A model generated the notes under the pieces. The model saw only the letters and a list, made by a program, of their open reading frames with translations, did not search any database and had not been told where the DNA came from. A stretch of DNA of 64,000 nt, from the NCBI GenBank assembly GCA_003116975.1, contig BGKB01000036.1, forward strand, positions 372,001 to 436,000, written 5' to 3'. A program made the position numbers and the translations under genes. This stretch comes from Aurantiochytrium sp. KH105. Taxonomy: Eukaryota > Sar > Bigyra > Thraustochytrida > Thraustochytriidae. This document shows, one piece after another, positions 8,393 through 19,100 of the stretch (positions within the stretch are counted from its first letter, which is position 1; every line of letters starts with the position of its first letter).

Positions 8393-11300
8393 ATGGCGCC
8401 GACGACGTCGACGCGGGTCATCTACTCGCGGCGCAGGAGCCCTCTGTCCGCGCGGTCCAAGACGGGCGGGGACAAGCTGAGCGCGCAGGCCGCGTCGGCG
8501 CTGGGCGTGCGCGCGGTGTGCGAGGTGGAGGAGAATGGGTTCATGCGCGACAAGATGGCGCACGTGACCACGCTCGGCATCTCCGGCAAGCGGAGTATCA
8601 GCGACAGCTTCAACCTTGGCGATACCCAGGTCGGATCAGTGTGGAAGCCGCGCATTCTCATGATCACCATGTCATCGGTCGTGCTCTTTAGCAGCAACAA
8701 ACGCCGCGGGTCGGTCTCGTCTGCGTCGGCCGTCTCGACGCCCACCGCAAGCTCTCCCATCAATGGCAGCAAGTCGCCCTCCGCAGACGGCAGTGAAAGC
8801 GACGTGAGCTGGAGCTCGCGGTCCCTTGGACTCGGGGCAGGCGTCGGCGAGCTCATTGGTATGGCCGAGGACATCAAGACGACTATTTCCATGGAGGATG
8901 TTGCATATGCGTGTCAGTTTGTTGAGACCAAGGCCGGCACGGACAAAATTGTGCAGATCCGCACGACATCGGTGACCGGACTCGCTCGCACGCACCTGAT
9001 TCGCGTCAAGTCACAAGAAAAGCTCGACGAGCTCATGAATAATCTTGAAATCGCGCTCAAGGCTTACCGGCAGGCCGTCGAGGCGCTCAAAGATGGCCTC
9101 ATCACAGGCGGCGATGCCTTCCGCGCCTTTCAGCCCGTCGTTGTCACTCGCACCTCGGACGTCAGCAAGACCTCTGAAGAGGTGCTCTCCCGCAATGTTG
9201 CCTTTGACAAGCCGATACGCTGTCAAAGGGTCGCGGAGACTGACATCTTGCGCATTTACTTTACGGGCCCCAAGGGCGTGGCCTACTGTGTCAAACTACG
9301 TCCCATGCATGTGCGCGCATCCGAACGCGTCGCAAGGGGGGCCGACGACCGCGAGGATGCCACGGCCATGCTTCGCGGAGACCCTCTCTCAGATGCAAAT
9401 GCTCGTCCGCTCACGCTGACTTTTGAGGCGAACTTTGTCAAGCCCGAGCCTGGATCAGAAGACAGCGCGGGACCCCATGGCCCTTCGGCGGGAAATTCGC
9501 TACCCAAGGTTTCTGCGGACAAGGTGGAGGCCGACGTCGGCGAGCACGCTTTGCTCTTTAAAGTCAAGGAAACGACCCTTGTCGCCATTATCAGCGTCTT
9601 TGTCGCGATCGCGATTGTTTTGCCGCGCTGGTGCTATGAGCGCGAATACGTGTTGGCACTTCTTGCCCTGCCCGTGGCTGCCGCCATGCTCTTTGTGCGC
9701 GGCAAACAACAGCACAAGCCGGTATCATCCACGTCCGACAATGACGCCGGCAGTCGCGCGCTGAACACGCGCGGAAACGCCGTCGCAACCTTCAAGGTGC
9801 ACGATATCGAGTTGCGTCTGCGCTCGTGCTGCGAGGGACTGGAACAGGGCGTAATGGATGCTGATCAGACCGAGGATGACCTCATGCACGAGATTGCTGA
9901 CCGCGAAAATGCGGCACAGGATGCTCAGGATAATGGTGACGCCTCGGCACGGCAACTCAGCGCAAATATTCCCGACTCGGATGAAAAGGGCATCGAAGAG
10001 CTCTTGCAAGCCCTCTCGGGCGCCTTTGACGAATCCCTCACAGACGAGAACTGCCCGAAAAAGTGGTTCGACGCCACTGACAACAACCGCAAGGAGGCCG
10101 TACGACAATGGCGCGAGTCTCTGCAATGGCGTCGCGAGAACGAAGTCGACAAGGTTCTCTCCAAACCGCAAGAGAACTTTTTCCGCATCAAGACGCTCTT
10201 TCCGCACGCCTGGTTCGGCAACGATTCGGAAAACCATCTCGTCACACTTGAGCGATTCAGCGAAGTCCGCAAAAACGTTGACGATCTGAAAAAGGCAGGT
10301 ATCACCCCAGAGGACTTTGCGGCGCACTGCGTCTTTCTCAACGAGTTTTGGATCAAAAATAGACTCACCAAGACGGGCCGTCTCAATAAGATCATTGACC
10401 TCAAGGGATTTGGACTTTCCCAGCTCACCCGCGAGGTCATCAACTACTTTCAGCCCATGAATCACGCCATGCAACAGTATCCGGAGCTGATCATCAAGGT
10501 CTATGTGATCAATGCGCCTAGCAGTTTCCGCTTCATCTGGGGCGCCGTCTCGCCCTTTTTGGCCAAGAAGACGACCGAGAAAATCAACTTTCCCTCGGGC
10601 AGCGACGAAAAGCTCAAGGCTCTCTTGCGCAGCATGATGGATCCCTCTATTCTTCCAGAGGAATATGGCGGAAGCTTTACCGGCGAGCTTCGCGACATTG
10701 CCTTTGAGCGTAGTGCGGCGGCGTCCATCCGCAAGCTGAATCGCGATTGTGGCGTGAATAGTCCTGGTGACTGGGCCCCCAATGAATTCCCTGGCGAGGA
10801 CGGCATCAGCGAGGAGGTTTCCCAACTCACAGGGATAAATGTGCTCGAAGCAGCCGAGGAGCGCCCGGCAGGCGTACCGTCGGCTGTCATGCTGCAGCAA
10901 GAGGGGGGCGACCTGGACTCGGAAGCAGACCACGCTCATTTAAACATTCTCTCGGGAAGCTGGGTGAGCAATTCAAAGGAAAGCGAGACCCTTGATCCGA
11001 TCCTTGAATTGCAAAACATTAACTTTGCCAAGCGTGCGGTCGCACGTCGGCTTACTTCGAATCAGACCATTGAAATCACACGCAAGGACAATAAACGTCA
11101 CGTTCACATTATGACCACAACGGGACCGGTCACGAATCGTGCCAGCGGCTTTATCAATGCCAAACAGCCGGGGCCTGCATTGGACGAGCCTGCGTCCGAT
11201 ACCGATCCTGGGGATGTCGACATTGGCGTTCAAGATGATTCCGTCGTTGTCCGGACCGTCTCTGCGCCTGCGCATATGCAAGGTCGCGTGCGCGAGGGCG

Positions 11301-11464
11301 AAAAGGTTTTGCAGTTGAACTTCAAGCTGGAAAATGGTGACCGTCGCATCGTTCATCACGGCGTGCACGCCGAGACCGACGACAAAAAGGTCATGTCCAT
11401 CGAGTACCAGCGCGCCAAGGATAATCAGTCCAAGACTGTCACTGTCATATCTGACCGAAAGTAA
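8393..11464 (+). CDS. PH-like / Sec14 (CRAL-TRIO) / calycin-like lipid-transfer protein
   Basis: ATG 8393 sits in a CAGCCATGG context and gives 1023 residues. Residues about 55-320 contain a PH-like region (WKPRILMITMSSVVLFSS) and a second beta-rich part, interrupted by Ser-rich loops. Two adjacent hydrophobic segments lie at about 393-440 (TTLVAIISVFVAIAIVLPRW and LLALPVAAAMLFV). A Sec14/CRAL-TRIO domain spans about 519-790: a helical N-lobe, then YPELIIKVYVINAPSSFRFI, the substrate-gate helix with PFLAKKTTEKINF, and LPEEYGG, a hallmark of the family. The last 170 residues begin LSGSWVSNSKESETL and contain FAKRAVARRL, which resembles the start of fatty-acid-binding proteins (calycins). Inferred role: moving phosphoinositides or other lipids at a membrane. 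The gene downstream is a partial copy. Confidence 0.85.
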   Translation: MAPTTSTRVIYSRRRSPLSARSKTGGDKLSAQAASALGVRAVCEVEENGFMRDKMAHVTTLGISGKRSISDSFNLGDTQVGSVWKPRILMITMSSVVLFSSNKRRGSVSSASAVSTPTASSPINGSKSPSADGSESDVSWSSRSLGLGAGVGELIGMAEDIKTTISMEDVAYACQFVETKAGTDKIVQIRTTSVTGLARTHLIRVKSQEKLDELMNNLEIALKAYRQAVEALKDGLITGGDAFRAFQPVVVTRTSDVSKTSEEVLSRNVAFDKPIRCQRVAETDILRIYFTGPKGVAYCVKLRPMHVRASERVARGADDREDATAMLRGDPLSDANARPLTLTFEANFVKPEPGSEDSAGPHGPSAGNSLPKVSADKVEADVGEHALLFKVKETTLVAIISVFVAIAIVLPRWCYEREYVLALLALPVAAAMLFVRGKQQHKPVSSTSDNDAGSRALNTRGNAVATFKVHDIELRLRSCCEGLEQGVMDADQTEDDLMHEIADRENAAQDAQDNGDASARQLSANIPDSDEKGIEELLQALSGAFDESLTDENCPKKWFDATDNNRKEAVRQWRESLQWRRENEVDKVLSKPQENFFRIKTLFPHAWFGNDSENHLVTLERFSEVRKNVDDLKKAGITPEDFAAHCVFLNEFWIKNRLTKTGRLNKIIDLKGFGLSQLTREVINYFQPMNHAMQQYPELIIKVYVINAPSSFRFIWGAVSPFLAKKTTEKINFPSGSDEKLKALLRSMMDPSILPEEYGGSFTGELRDIAFERSAAASIRKLNRDCGVNSPGDWAPNEFPGEDGISEEVSQLTGINVLEAAEERPAGVPSAVMLQQEGGDLDSEADHAHLNILSGSWVSNSKESETLDPILELQNINFAKRAVARRLTSNQTIEITRKDNKRHVHIMTTTGPVTNRASGFINAKQPGPALDEPASDTDPGDVDIGVQDDSVVVRTVSAPAHMQGRVREGEKVLQLNFKLENGDRRIVHHGVHAETDDKKVMSIEYQRAKDNQSKTVTVISDRK

Positions 11465-12416
11465 TAATTATCAATACCTGTCTTTTCTAACAACACAAAA
11501 TCTCGTACACGAGGTGTGCTCTTGCTTGCCAGCCTGCGGGCAAAAGGGCAATCCTCACGAGTCCTTGCTGTTTCTCGATAAGAATCACTTTACTGTTGCT
11601 GACTATTCGATGTCCTTTGAAAATAAATGGAAGCCCGCACTGCTCCCGCTGCACGCCTCCTAAAGAAAACTTTTTCGTCCATCGAGAGGCGAACGTCACG
11701 GCCATAAAAGGGAGATTCCGATGTGTCTCTGATATCATGGCTCTCTTTCCTTGCGCTCTTCATCAAAGCTCGTCATGGCATCCTCGCAAAAGCCACGCCG
11801 CGCGTACTGCGAGCACAGTCAGGCTGCGGCACTGCGCATGGCCCTGTCGGTCTCCTGCGCTCCTCCTCGAACCGATACGGAACTCGGAGTTCTGCAGGCG
11901 AACGATGGATGCTTTTTAGGGCACCCGCCGCCGTTCTCCGTGCACTTGCTCTCAGTCGGCCGCCTTCTCAGACCACTTGTAGGCTATACTTGAAACAACC
12001 ACAAGCTGATACGGACCCGAGCTCGCAGGAGCTCGCAAACGAAGACGGCCCGCCTGCATACCTTCAACGTGAGTGAGTGACGCTCGTCTCCGCTAGGTGG
12101 CAGCAGCAAGCCCTCCTCCGCGCCAGCGAACGGCCGCAGCTCGCTTTACGCGCGAAGCGCCTTCGCTTGCCGAGTTCGCGTCGTCGTCTGCTGGAAAACG
12201 AGCCCGGGGGGGGGGCAGGTCCCGCCCGTCCCGGTCGGATGGAGATGCTCTTGCGAAGTCAACCTTTCAACAAACCCTTTTTGGCTCGAGTGAAGAGCAG
12301 CAGATGAGGAAAGGAGGAGCAGAAGAGCTGACGAACTAACTGCCTGACCGAACGAAGGATTCCTCCCCACTTGAAGCTCTTGCTGTGCACCAGCGGTCTT
12401 TTCCGTATCACAGGTC
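11465..12416. other. Intergenic region between the Sec14 gene and its partial copy
   Basis: The first 200 bases are probably 3' UTR (AATAAATGG near 11620). A run of ten G lies at 12206-12215. No conserved frame is seen, and nothing here resembles the N-terminal half of the upstream gene, so that half was not copied. Confidence 0.5.
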
Positions 12417-13379
12417 ATGGATCCCGCCCCCACCCAGTTCGAGAATGACGGCCCCATGATCGAGTCGGCCGATTGCGAAGATGAAATGCAGGACGCGTTG
12501 GACGATGTAAACGACGAAGACTCCTCGCTTCGACAGCTCAGTGCAGACATTCCTGATTCGGACACAAAGGGCATCGAGGAGCTCCTGCAGGCTCTCTCGG
12601 GCGCCTTTGATGAGTCCCTCACAGATGCGGAATGCCCTAAAAAATGGTTTGATGCCACCGACAATCACCGCAAAGAGGCCATCCGCCAATGGAAGGAGTC
12701 TTTAAAGTGGCGTCGCGAGAACGACATTGACAAGATTCTCTCCAAGCCGCAGGGAAACTTTTTCCGTATCAAGTCTCTGTTTCCTCACGCATGGTTTGGC
12801 AACGACGCTGATGACAATTTGGTCACGCTTGAGCGATTCAGCGACGTTCGTAAGAACGTTGACGCGCTGAAAAAAGCAGGTATCACTGCAGAGGATTTTG
12901 CGGCGCATTGCGTTTTCCTCAACGAGTTTTGGATCAAGAACAGGCTCACCAGGACGGGCCGGCTCAATAAAATTGTCGACATCAAGGATGTCGGACTTGC
13001 TCAGCTGACTCGCGAGGTCATCAATTACTTTCAGCCCATGAATCATGCCATGCAGCAGTATCCGGAGCTCATCGTCAATATTTACGTGGTCAACGCGTCG
13101 CTCAGTTTCCGATTCATTTGGGCCGCTGTCAAGCCTTTTCTCGCCAAAAAGACAACCGAGAAAATTCATTTCCCGTCTGGCAGTAACGAAAAGCTCAAGG
13201 CCCTTTTGCGCAGCCTCATGGATCCTTCCATTTTGCCCGAAGAATACGGGGGTACCTTTACTGGCGAGCTTCATGACACTGCCCTCGAGCGCAGCACCGC
13301 TGCAATTATTCGCAAACTGAATCGCGACGCTGGCGTTGACAGCCCTGGCGATTGGGCACCTGATGAGACTTTTGCATGA
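12417..13379 (+). CDS. Sec14-domain-only paralogue, partial tandem copy of the upstream gene
   Basis: The 320-residue protein is a close match to residues about 488-805 of the upstream gene, with identical blocks such as GIEELLQALSGAFDESLTD, EDFAAHCVFLNEFWIKNRLT and REVINYFQPMNHAMQQYPEL. It therefore holds a complete CRAL-TRIO N-lobe, lipid-binding lobe and the LPEEYGG motif, but lacks the PH-like region, the hydrophobic pair and the calycin-like tail. Its ATG (12417) corresponds to an internal GT-ATGGAT of the parent at 9854, so an internal Met codon appears to have become the start. It ends with SPGDWAPDETFA, just after the Sec14 domain. Expected to be a soluble lipid-transfer protein. Acidic residues dominate the first 50 positions. 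Confidence 0.92.
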   Translation: MDPAPTQFENDGPMIESADCEDEMQDALDDVNDEDSSLRQLSADIPDSDTKGIEELLQALSGAFDESLTDAECPKKWFDATDNHRKEAIRQWKESLKWRRENDIDKILSKPQGNFFRIKSLFPHAWFGNDADDNLVTLERFSDVRKNVDALKKAGITAEDFAAHCVFLNEFWIKNRLTRTGRLNKIVDIKDVGLAQLTREVINYFQPMNHAMQQYPELIVNIYVVNASLSFRFIWAAVKPFLAKKTTEKIHFPSGSNEKLKALLRSLMDPSILPEEYGGTFTGELHDTALERSTAAIIRKLNRDAGVDSPGDWAPDETFA

Positions 13380-14716
13380 TAAATTCGCAACGTCTGCTGC
13401 TCGCCGAGAAACGTCGCACTCTTATTACGGAAACAGCAAATGAGACTCGTTGGGTGCAAACAAGCACCAAAATGACTTTCGAAAAGAATGGATTGGATTG
13501 AAAAGAGAAATTGTCAGCACATGCTTCCTCTCCACGATGGCCCAACGTGGCAACAGCCATTCTTGTCTCGATGGCACAAGCCTCGGCGCATCCAAACGTA
13601 GTCCTTCCTTCCTTTCTTATTCTCCTTCTCCTTTTTCTCACGGCAGCAAGCACGTAGACCGCCCCACCAATCCTGACTGACACCAACAATCTTTATGATA
13701 TCATCTTCGGCCTCCTCTCTCCTCCTCCATCTTGGCTTGTCGACGGACAATAACGTGACATCTTTCCATCACTCTCACAACGGAATCGCTCTACATCCAT
13801 CAACACACGCACGCACGGATGGATGGATGGATACCTGCCTGGCCCTGTGCGCGACGATGCGCTTCTCCGCATTCCACGTGAAACTGCTGCCACTTGGGCG
13901 CCGCATGCATCTACAGAAACGATGCGAGAGATGTGCACCGAAGTCTGTCTCCTCTGCCGCTTCCTCCGCGCCCTGCCCACCTCGCCCACTGCACCCTCCG
14001 CGCGCCTTGCTGCGGCCAAATTTAGGCCCAGCTTCCTCTCCGCCCACTGGGCCCAGCTTGCGGCCCGGCCGAGCTCGCGCACGTCGCAAGTTGCGCCCGC
14101 AAGTGCGGCTTCGACGGCGCAAGTGGAACAAACGGCGCGTGCAAGTGGAGCAGACGGCGGGCGACCCGACACTAGTATCCTTGAGAAAAGAAAAGAAAGT
14201 AGGAGAGAAAGCAAGCCGCTGCCGCAACCAAACTCGAAAACGCAGTCGCCAGCTTGGCGCGCGTCCACGCGTACGTGCCGCTCGACGCCGCGGGGAGGAG
14301 GCCGGCCGCGCCCAGCCGCGCGCGGCGCCGCGGGAGGAGGGCCGTGGTGGCCTGCGCGCGCCGCGCGGCCCGCTGCGGCCTGGTCGGGGCAGGGCGCCGG
14401 TGGAAGCGGCCGCGGTTTGAGAGGATGACGACGCCGGAAATTGCCGAACTTGGCCGTCGCTCCGCTTGCTTGGCGTGGCCTTTTGCGGAAGGCGAGGCGA
14501 GGCGGGGGGGGAGGGGTGCTGGGCGGGCGAGTAGCCGGCCGGATGTAGAAGAACGATGATGTGACTGACTCACAGAATGACTGACTCACTGACTGACAAA
14601 TGACGGCGGCACGAAATTGCTGCGGCTGATGACACCGCCAACGAACACACGTCGACATGTACATCGCACACACAACAGACAGGGTCATCTTAGAACCGTG
14701 AGAAGGACAAGCAACC
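13380..14716. other. Intergenic region upstream of the elongase gene
   Basis: 1.3 kb without a supported gene. It contains a GGAT repeat (13816-13832), the GCAAGTG motif cluster (14086-14150), very GC-rich DNA (14250-14420) and an ACTG-type repeat (14557-14600) 120-160 bases before the elongase start. Long frames here are GC artefacts with no recognisable domain. Confidence 0.5.
14086..14150 (+). promoter_or_regulatory. Four direct copies of a GCAAGTG-type motif
   Basis: GCAAGTTGCG (14086), CGCAAGTGCGG (14098), GCGCAAGTGGA (14117) and GTGCAAGTGGAG (14139) are spaced about 12-21 bases apart. They are about 570-630 bases upstream of the elongase start. They share the core of the inverted repeat at 8097-8138. 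Confidence 0.5.
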
Positions 14717-15185
14717 ATGGACGAGGTGCAGAAGATGTGGAAGACGTACGAGCCGCTTGTGCTCGAGTATGTGGCCAAGGCTGGCGAACTCTTCCAACGC
14801 GAAGATGTACTCATGCCCAAGAAGTGGAGGCCCACCGGTGACTGGCAGGCCGACGCGCTGAGCGCCTGGGATGCGGCGTGGAACGATGGCACGGTTGGAC
14901 GTTACAACGAGACGCACTACGCGATTGATAACGCCGGTGCCAAAATGACGTTTCCCGTCACTTGGGCCATGAAGCCGGAACTCAAGCCGCTTTACCCTTT
15001 TGACTGGGAAGACAGCTTTGATGGCTCGCCCCTGTCCATGTACATGCGCAAGTACTACGAGATCCCTCTTATTTGCTGCGTCGTCTACCTCGTCGGCATC
15101 TTTCTTGGCCGCATCATCATGTCCAAGCTCCCTGCCATGGACCTGACCCCCCTGCTCGTTCTTTGGAACCTGGGTCTCTCGGTGT
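14717..15185 (+). CDS. ELO-family fatty-acid elongase, N-terminal part cut by an assembly junction
   Basis: ATG 14717 opens in an AACCATGG context. The 156 clear residues run from a soluble lead (KTYEPLVLEYVAKAGELF) to the membrane region (YYEIPLICCVVYLVGIFLGR) and then MDLTPLLVLWNLGLSV, which is the ELO segment just after the first helix. In the family this is followed by a Phe/Ser-rich helix, the HxxHH box and several more helices. None of these is present: the frame meets the ambiguous base at 15186 and a poly-G run, and what follows does not resemble an elongase. Family role: the condensing enzyme that adds two carbons to a polyunsaturated or saturated acyl-CoA in the ER. Substrate preference cannot be told from this part. 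Confidence 0.85.
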
Positions 15186-15202
15186 NGAGGGGGGGGGGGG
15201 GG
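15186..15202. other. Ambiguous base followed by a poly-G run; probable assembly junction
   Basis: The only N in the window is at 15186. It is followed by GA and 14 consecutive G (15189-15202). The elongase frame ends abruptly here, so sequence on the two sides may not be contiguous in the genome. Confidence 0.75.
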
Positions 15203-15823
15203 ACAACCTCGCGTTGCTTTGGATCACAGACTACAAGAGTGTAAAGAAGACCAAGACTAAGAAACGAACGGTATGTGTTCCGTGGTGAAATGCCGAAAAA
15301 TGGGAATCCGTCAATAATTTCGGCGTCGAAGCGCAGCTTCCCCTGCACCTTTAGGGAACAGAAGAAGAAAAAGAAATTGAGGCGCGCGCATGACGTCTGG
15401 CTGATTTCGTTGCCGAATGATGTTTTAGCACTTGTGGCTGCATCCTCAAGCAGCCGTCCAAGTCAAGAGTGCTTCCATCGGCTCCCCTACCTTGACGATT
15501 GCACTTCTTACGATTACTGCATGCCATTCATCGTCGTCCACATCACTTGCAATAATAACATTGGCGCCACGACAACTTTGATATCCTAGTGGTGACTATA
15601 GCGCCGCGCGCCGCCGCCAGAAAACAAGATCACGGCCTGCTGACGTTACGAGGCACACTTCTCCGCACCGGTCAGGGCTACCCAATGCGCAAATGGTTGA
15701 GGAAGTATACGGGTCGCCTGGCCTTTCCAGGCGACGAAGCAGAAACCAGCCAGAAAGAACGTGCGCGTGCACACTCTTCCCGGCCGGGGCACGTGATGGA
15801 GAGCAGCCTGCCGCTGGCACTGC

Positions 15824-15855
<32 letters not shown>

Positions 15856-16097
15856 GCAGCTGGGCTGGAGCTACCGTGACTGATCTTGGTCAGCCAGTCC
15901 CAGAGCGATAAACAACAACCCAAACAAATAACTTTTGTGGGTCTGCGCGGCGCCGCGTCGCAGGGGTCGTCAAGAGTGGACGTGCACGTTCACAGGCCAG
16001 GTCTCGCACTCGCTCGGCCTAACGTACCTCGAGCAAACCAAATTACAGGAGCTCAACACCGGCAAGCAAACCAAGAATACAAAAGCGCTGCGCTGAC
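15203..16097. other. Region after the junction, no gene seen
   Basis: No elongase sequence and no other conserved frame is visible. It includes a CTG microsatellite at 15819-15856. The ankyrin gene follows. Confidence 0.5.
15819..15856 (+). repeat. CTG trinucleotide microsatellite
   Basis: About twelve CTG units with two variant units. No supported gene covers it. Confidence 0.9.
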
Positions 16098-16170
16098 AAG
16101 CAAGCAAGCAACCGACCAACCAACCAACCAACCAACCAACCAAGCAAATAAGCAAGCAAACAAGCAAGGC
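16098..16170 (+). repeat. AAGC/CAAC tetranucleotide leader repeat
   Basis: AAGCAAGC units, then CCAACCAACC units, then AAGC units again end 10 bases before the ankyrin start codon at 16181. The sense strand carries the CAAN pattern, and the stretch probably lies in the 5' UTR. Confidence 0.85.
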
Positions 16171-16180
16171 CGACGGCGCC

Positions 16181-19100
16181 ATGCGCAAGGAATCTTGGAG
16201 CGCGTCAGCGTTGAAAGCTCATGTCAAGAGAACTTCTTGCGATGAAGTCGTCAAAGCGGACTATACATTCAAAGCGGACATTGAAAATGTAAGATCCAAA
16301 CATGACAGAGAGCGATGTTACGCGACCCCTCTTCAGATCGCCGTCGATCAGGCCGAGCAGACTTCCAACGGCGAGTACATGGAATTTGTAAGATGGCTCT
16401 TGCAAAAGGGCGCCTCGGTGAACGAAACAGGCGGCGCGGATTTTGGATTTAAAATTGATCATGCGCTGATTCTCCGCATTGCTAAAGGAGAATGCCAAGC
16501 TCCGAAGGGCCTAATTTCACCTCTTCATGTTGCTTGTGCTCACGGGAACGTTGAGATGGTTCGGCTGCTCTTACAACATGGCGCAAATACAAGTTTTCGA
16601 GGACGAAAAGGCATGACCCCACTCATGAGCGCTATTCTCGGCGACATCGACGATAGTGAAGAAAGGGCCGAGACTTGCCCTCTCGAGGATCAGCGACAGT
16701 CGCGAGTAGCAGTGGCATTGCTTCTTATCGAACAAGGCTGCTCTGCACATGAGGAGCTCTCGAATGGGAAAACGTCGCTGATGCTGGCTGCGAGGCACGG
16801 TCTTCACGAGATTGTCCGCATACTCATTGAGCGACGCGGAGAAATGCTACGCATTGACAAACAGGATGCAGGCGGGAGAACCGCCCTACACTATGCCTGT
16901 GCCGGCGAGCGTGGCATTGGCAGCATCTTGCATGATGAAAAAAAGGAAAAAGAGGATCGTATAATCGCAGCCCATTGGGCAGCTTGTGCGCAGGTTCTTC
17001 TTGACGTCGGCGCAGAGGTGCATACTCAAGACGCTAAGGGGTGCACGCCCTTGATGCTGGCTTGCGCAGTTGGGCAGACTGAATTGGTGCGCGACCTTAT
17101 CCACCAAGGAGCGCATGTCCATCTCGAGATCTCCAAAAGCACAGAAGCACAAGAGCCTTCTCGAAACGAATCTACGCTTGGAATGACGGCTCTCCACTTC
17201 GCGTGCCGATCGGGCATTGCAGACACTGTCTCGAGTCTGCTGGAAAGCGGCGCGGACATCAGGAAGCGAGACGCGACCGGCCGTACCACGCTCATGCACG
17301 CTTGTCGCGCGAAAGCTGTCGGAGAGGCCGCTGGACATGTTGTGGCGCTGCTACTTGAAAAGTGTAAAGATCTCCTGACGCATGAAACGCCGGACATTAA
17401 TGACGGGACTTCACTAAAATATGCATGCAGACATGCAAATGAAGCGACCTTGAAACTGCTGGTTGAGCAAGGCGCAGACGTGAATGCACGTGGCTGCGGT
17501 GGCCGCACGCCCGTCGCAATTGTATCTTTGCGCGGAGACCTCAACCTTTTGAAGATTCTGCTGGCTCATGGAGCTCGTCGACTTGGGCGGAACGCCCTCC
17601 ATTTTGCATGCAGACATAACGACGCGAGACTTGCCAAACTGCTTCTTGACAACGGCGCCGAAATCGCGGCAGAAAACGACCGTCATATGACTCCGCTTCA
17701 AACTGCAATTGCACATCGCAATCCGGAGACCGTGGCTCTCCTTTTGAATCTCGGTGCAGACTCAAATCAAAGAACACGCCTTTTGGGGAGGTTGGGGCCT
17801 TCGCCTCTCGCTTCAGCGTGCCAAAAGAGTTGTCCGCCGATGGCTGAAGCTCTACTCGCCGCAGGCGCGCTCGTTGATGAACCTTTTGATCCAAGTGACA
17901 AGCGCTTGCCCAAATCTGCATTAGCAATCTGCGCGAGCGATCCAAACATGAACGACATACTTGCGATTCTGATTAAAATGGGTGCTGAAGTGGATCGTCG
18001 GGGAGACTCAGGATGTCCTGCACTGATTTTTGCCTCGCGAGCAGGTAACGCGACCGCCGTGCGCCTGCTTCTTGAAGCTGGAGCAGATCCAAGTATTCAA
18101 TCCGACTTTGAGGAGACAGCTCTTCTTGATGCTTGCTCGCTCGAGCACGCAGAGATTGCAGAGATTCTGATCAATCATGGCGCAGATTTAAAGCCTTTCG
18201 AGGCGATGAGTGACGCAGGATCCATCCTTGACGCACGGGATGCTCTCTTGATAGCTATAAGGCGGAATATGACCGCCACTGCAAATCTACTCATCGAGCG
18301 CGGCGCCCAGCTTCACCCCAAAGCAGTCGCGTACGCTATATCTGAGGACATGATTAGCACTGCAGAGTTGGCCATTCAGCGCAATGCACCGCTCGGCAAC
18401 TATGGTGGCAAGACCCCGCTCATGTATGTGTGCGCAAAGGGACTTTCAAGCACCGTTGCGTTACTGTTAGAACATGGAGTGGCACTTGATGTCACTCCAA
18501 GGGGTTCTTTTATTGCCTTTGGTGAATTTGGTCAATCCGCTCTTCTCTTCGCCCTGGCCGCTGGGCACGAGGATATCGCAGAGACGCTCATCAAAGCTGG
18601 CGCACCAGTCGATCAAAGGCACAAATACGGGGAAAGCGCAATCCATTACGCTTCAAGAAGAGGCATGATGCGCATCGTCACTCTGATTCTCGAAAAAGGC
18701 TGCGAGGTCAATGAGCAAAGCCGCTTTGGACACACAGCATTAATGCAAGCGAGTGAAATGGGGCACGCGGGCGTGGTCGAAACACTTGCTGAACGTGGCG
18801 CTGACCTTGACACCTGCGACAACCGGGGGAGAACTGCTCTCTCGCGTGCGTGTGGCAATCAACACGTAGAAGTCGTTGAGATCCTTTTACGACTTGGGGC
18901 GAACGTCAATAGTTGGGGAAGGGCCGAGGAATCTCCTCTTGTGCAAGCTTCGTTTTGCACGAAAGAGTCAACATCACCGAAAATCATGAGACTTCTTCTT
19001 GAGCATGGTGCAGAAACTGAAGTCCCTGTTGCGGAAGTCAGGGACATTCCGCTCGTCGCATTGTGCGCGGGATATGACATTCCTAGACATCCTGGTCTGC

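Noticed and set aside
13693-14892. 399-codon minus-strand frame over the elongase promoter and start
   Set aside because: It overlaps the elongase in antisense and is low complexity.
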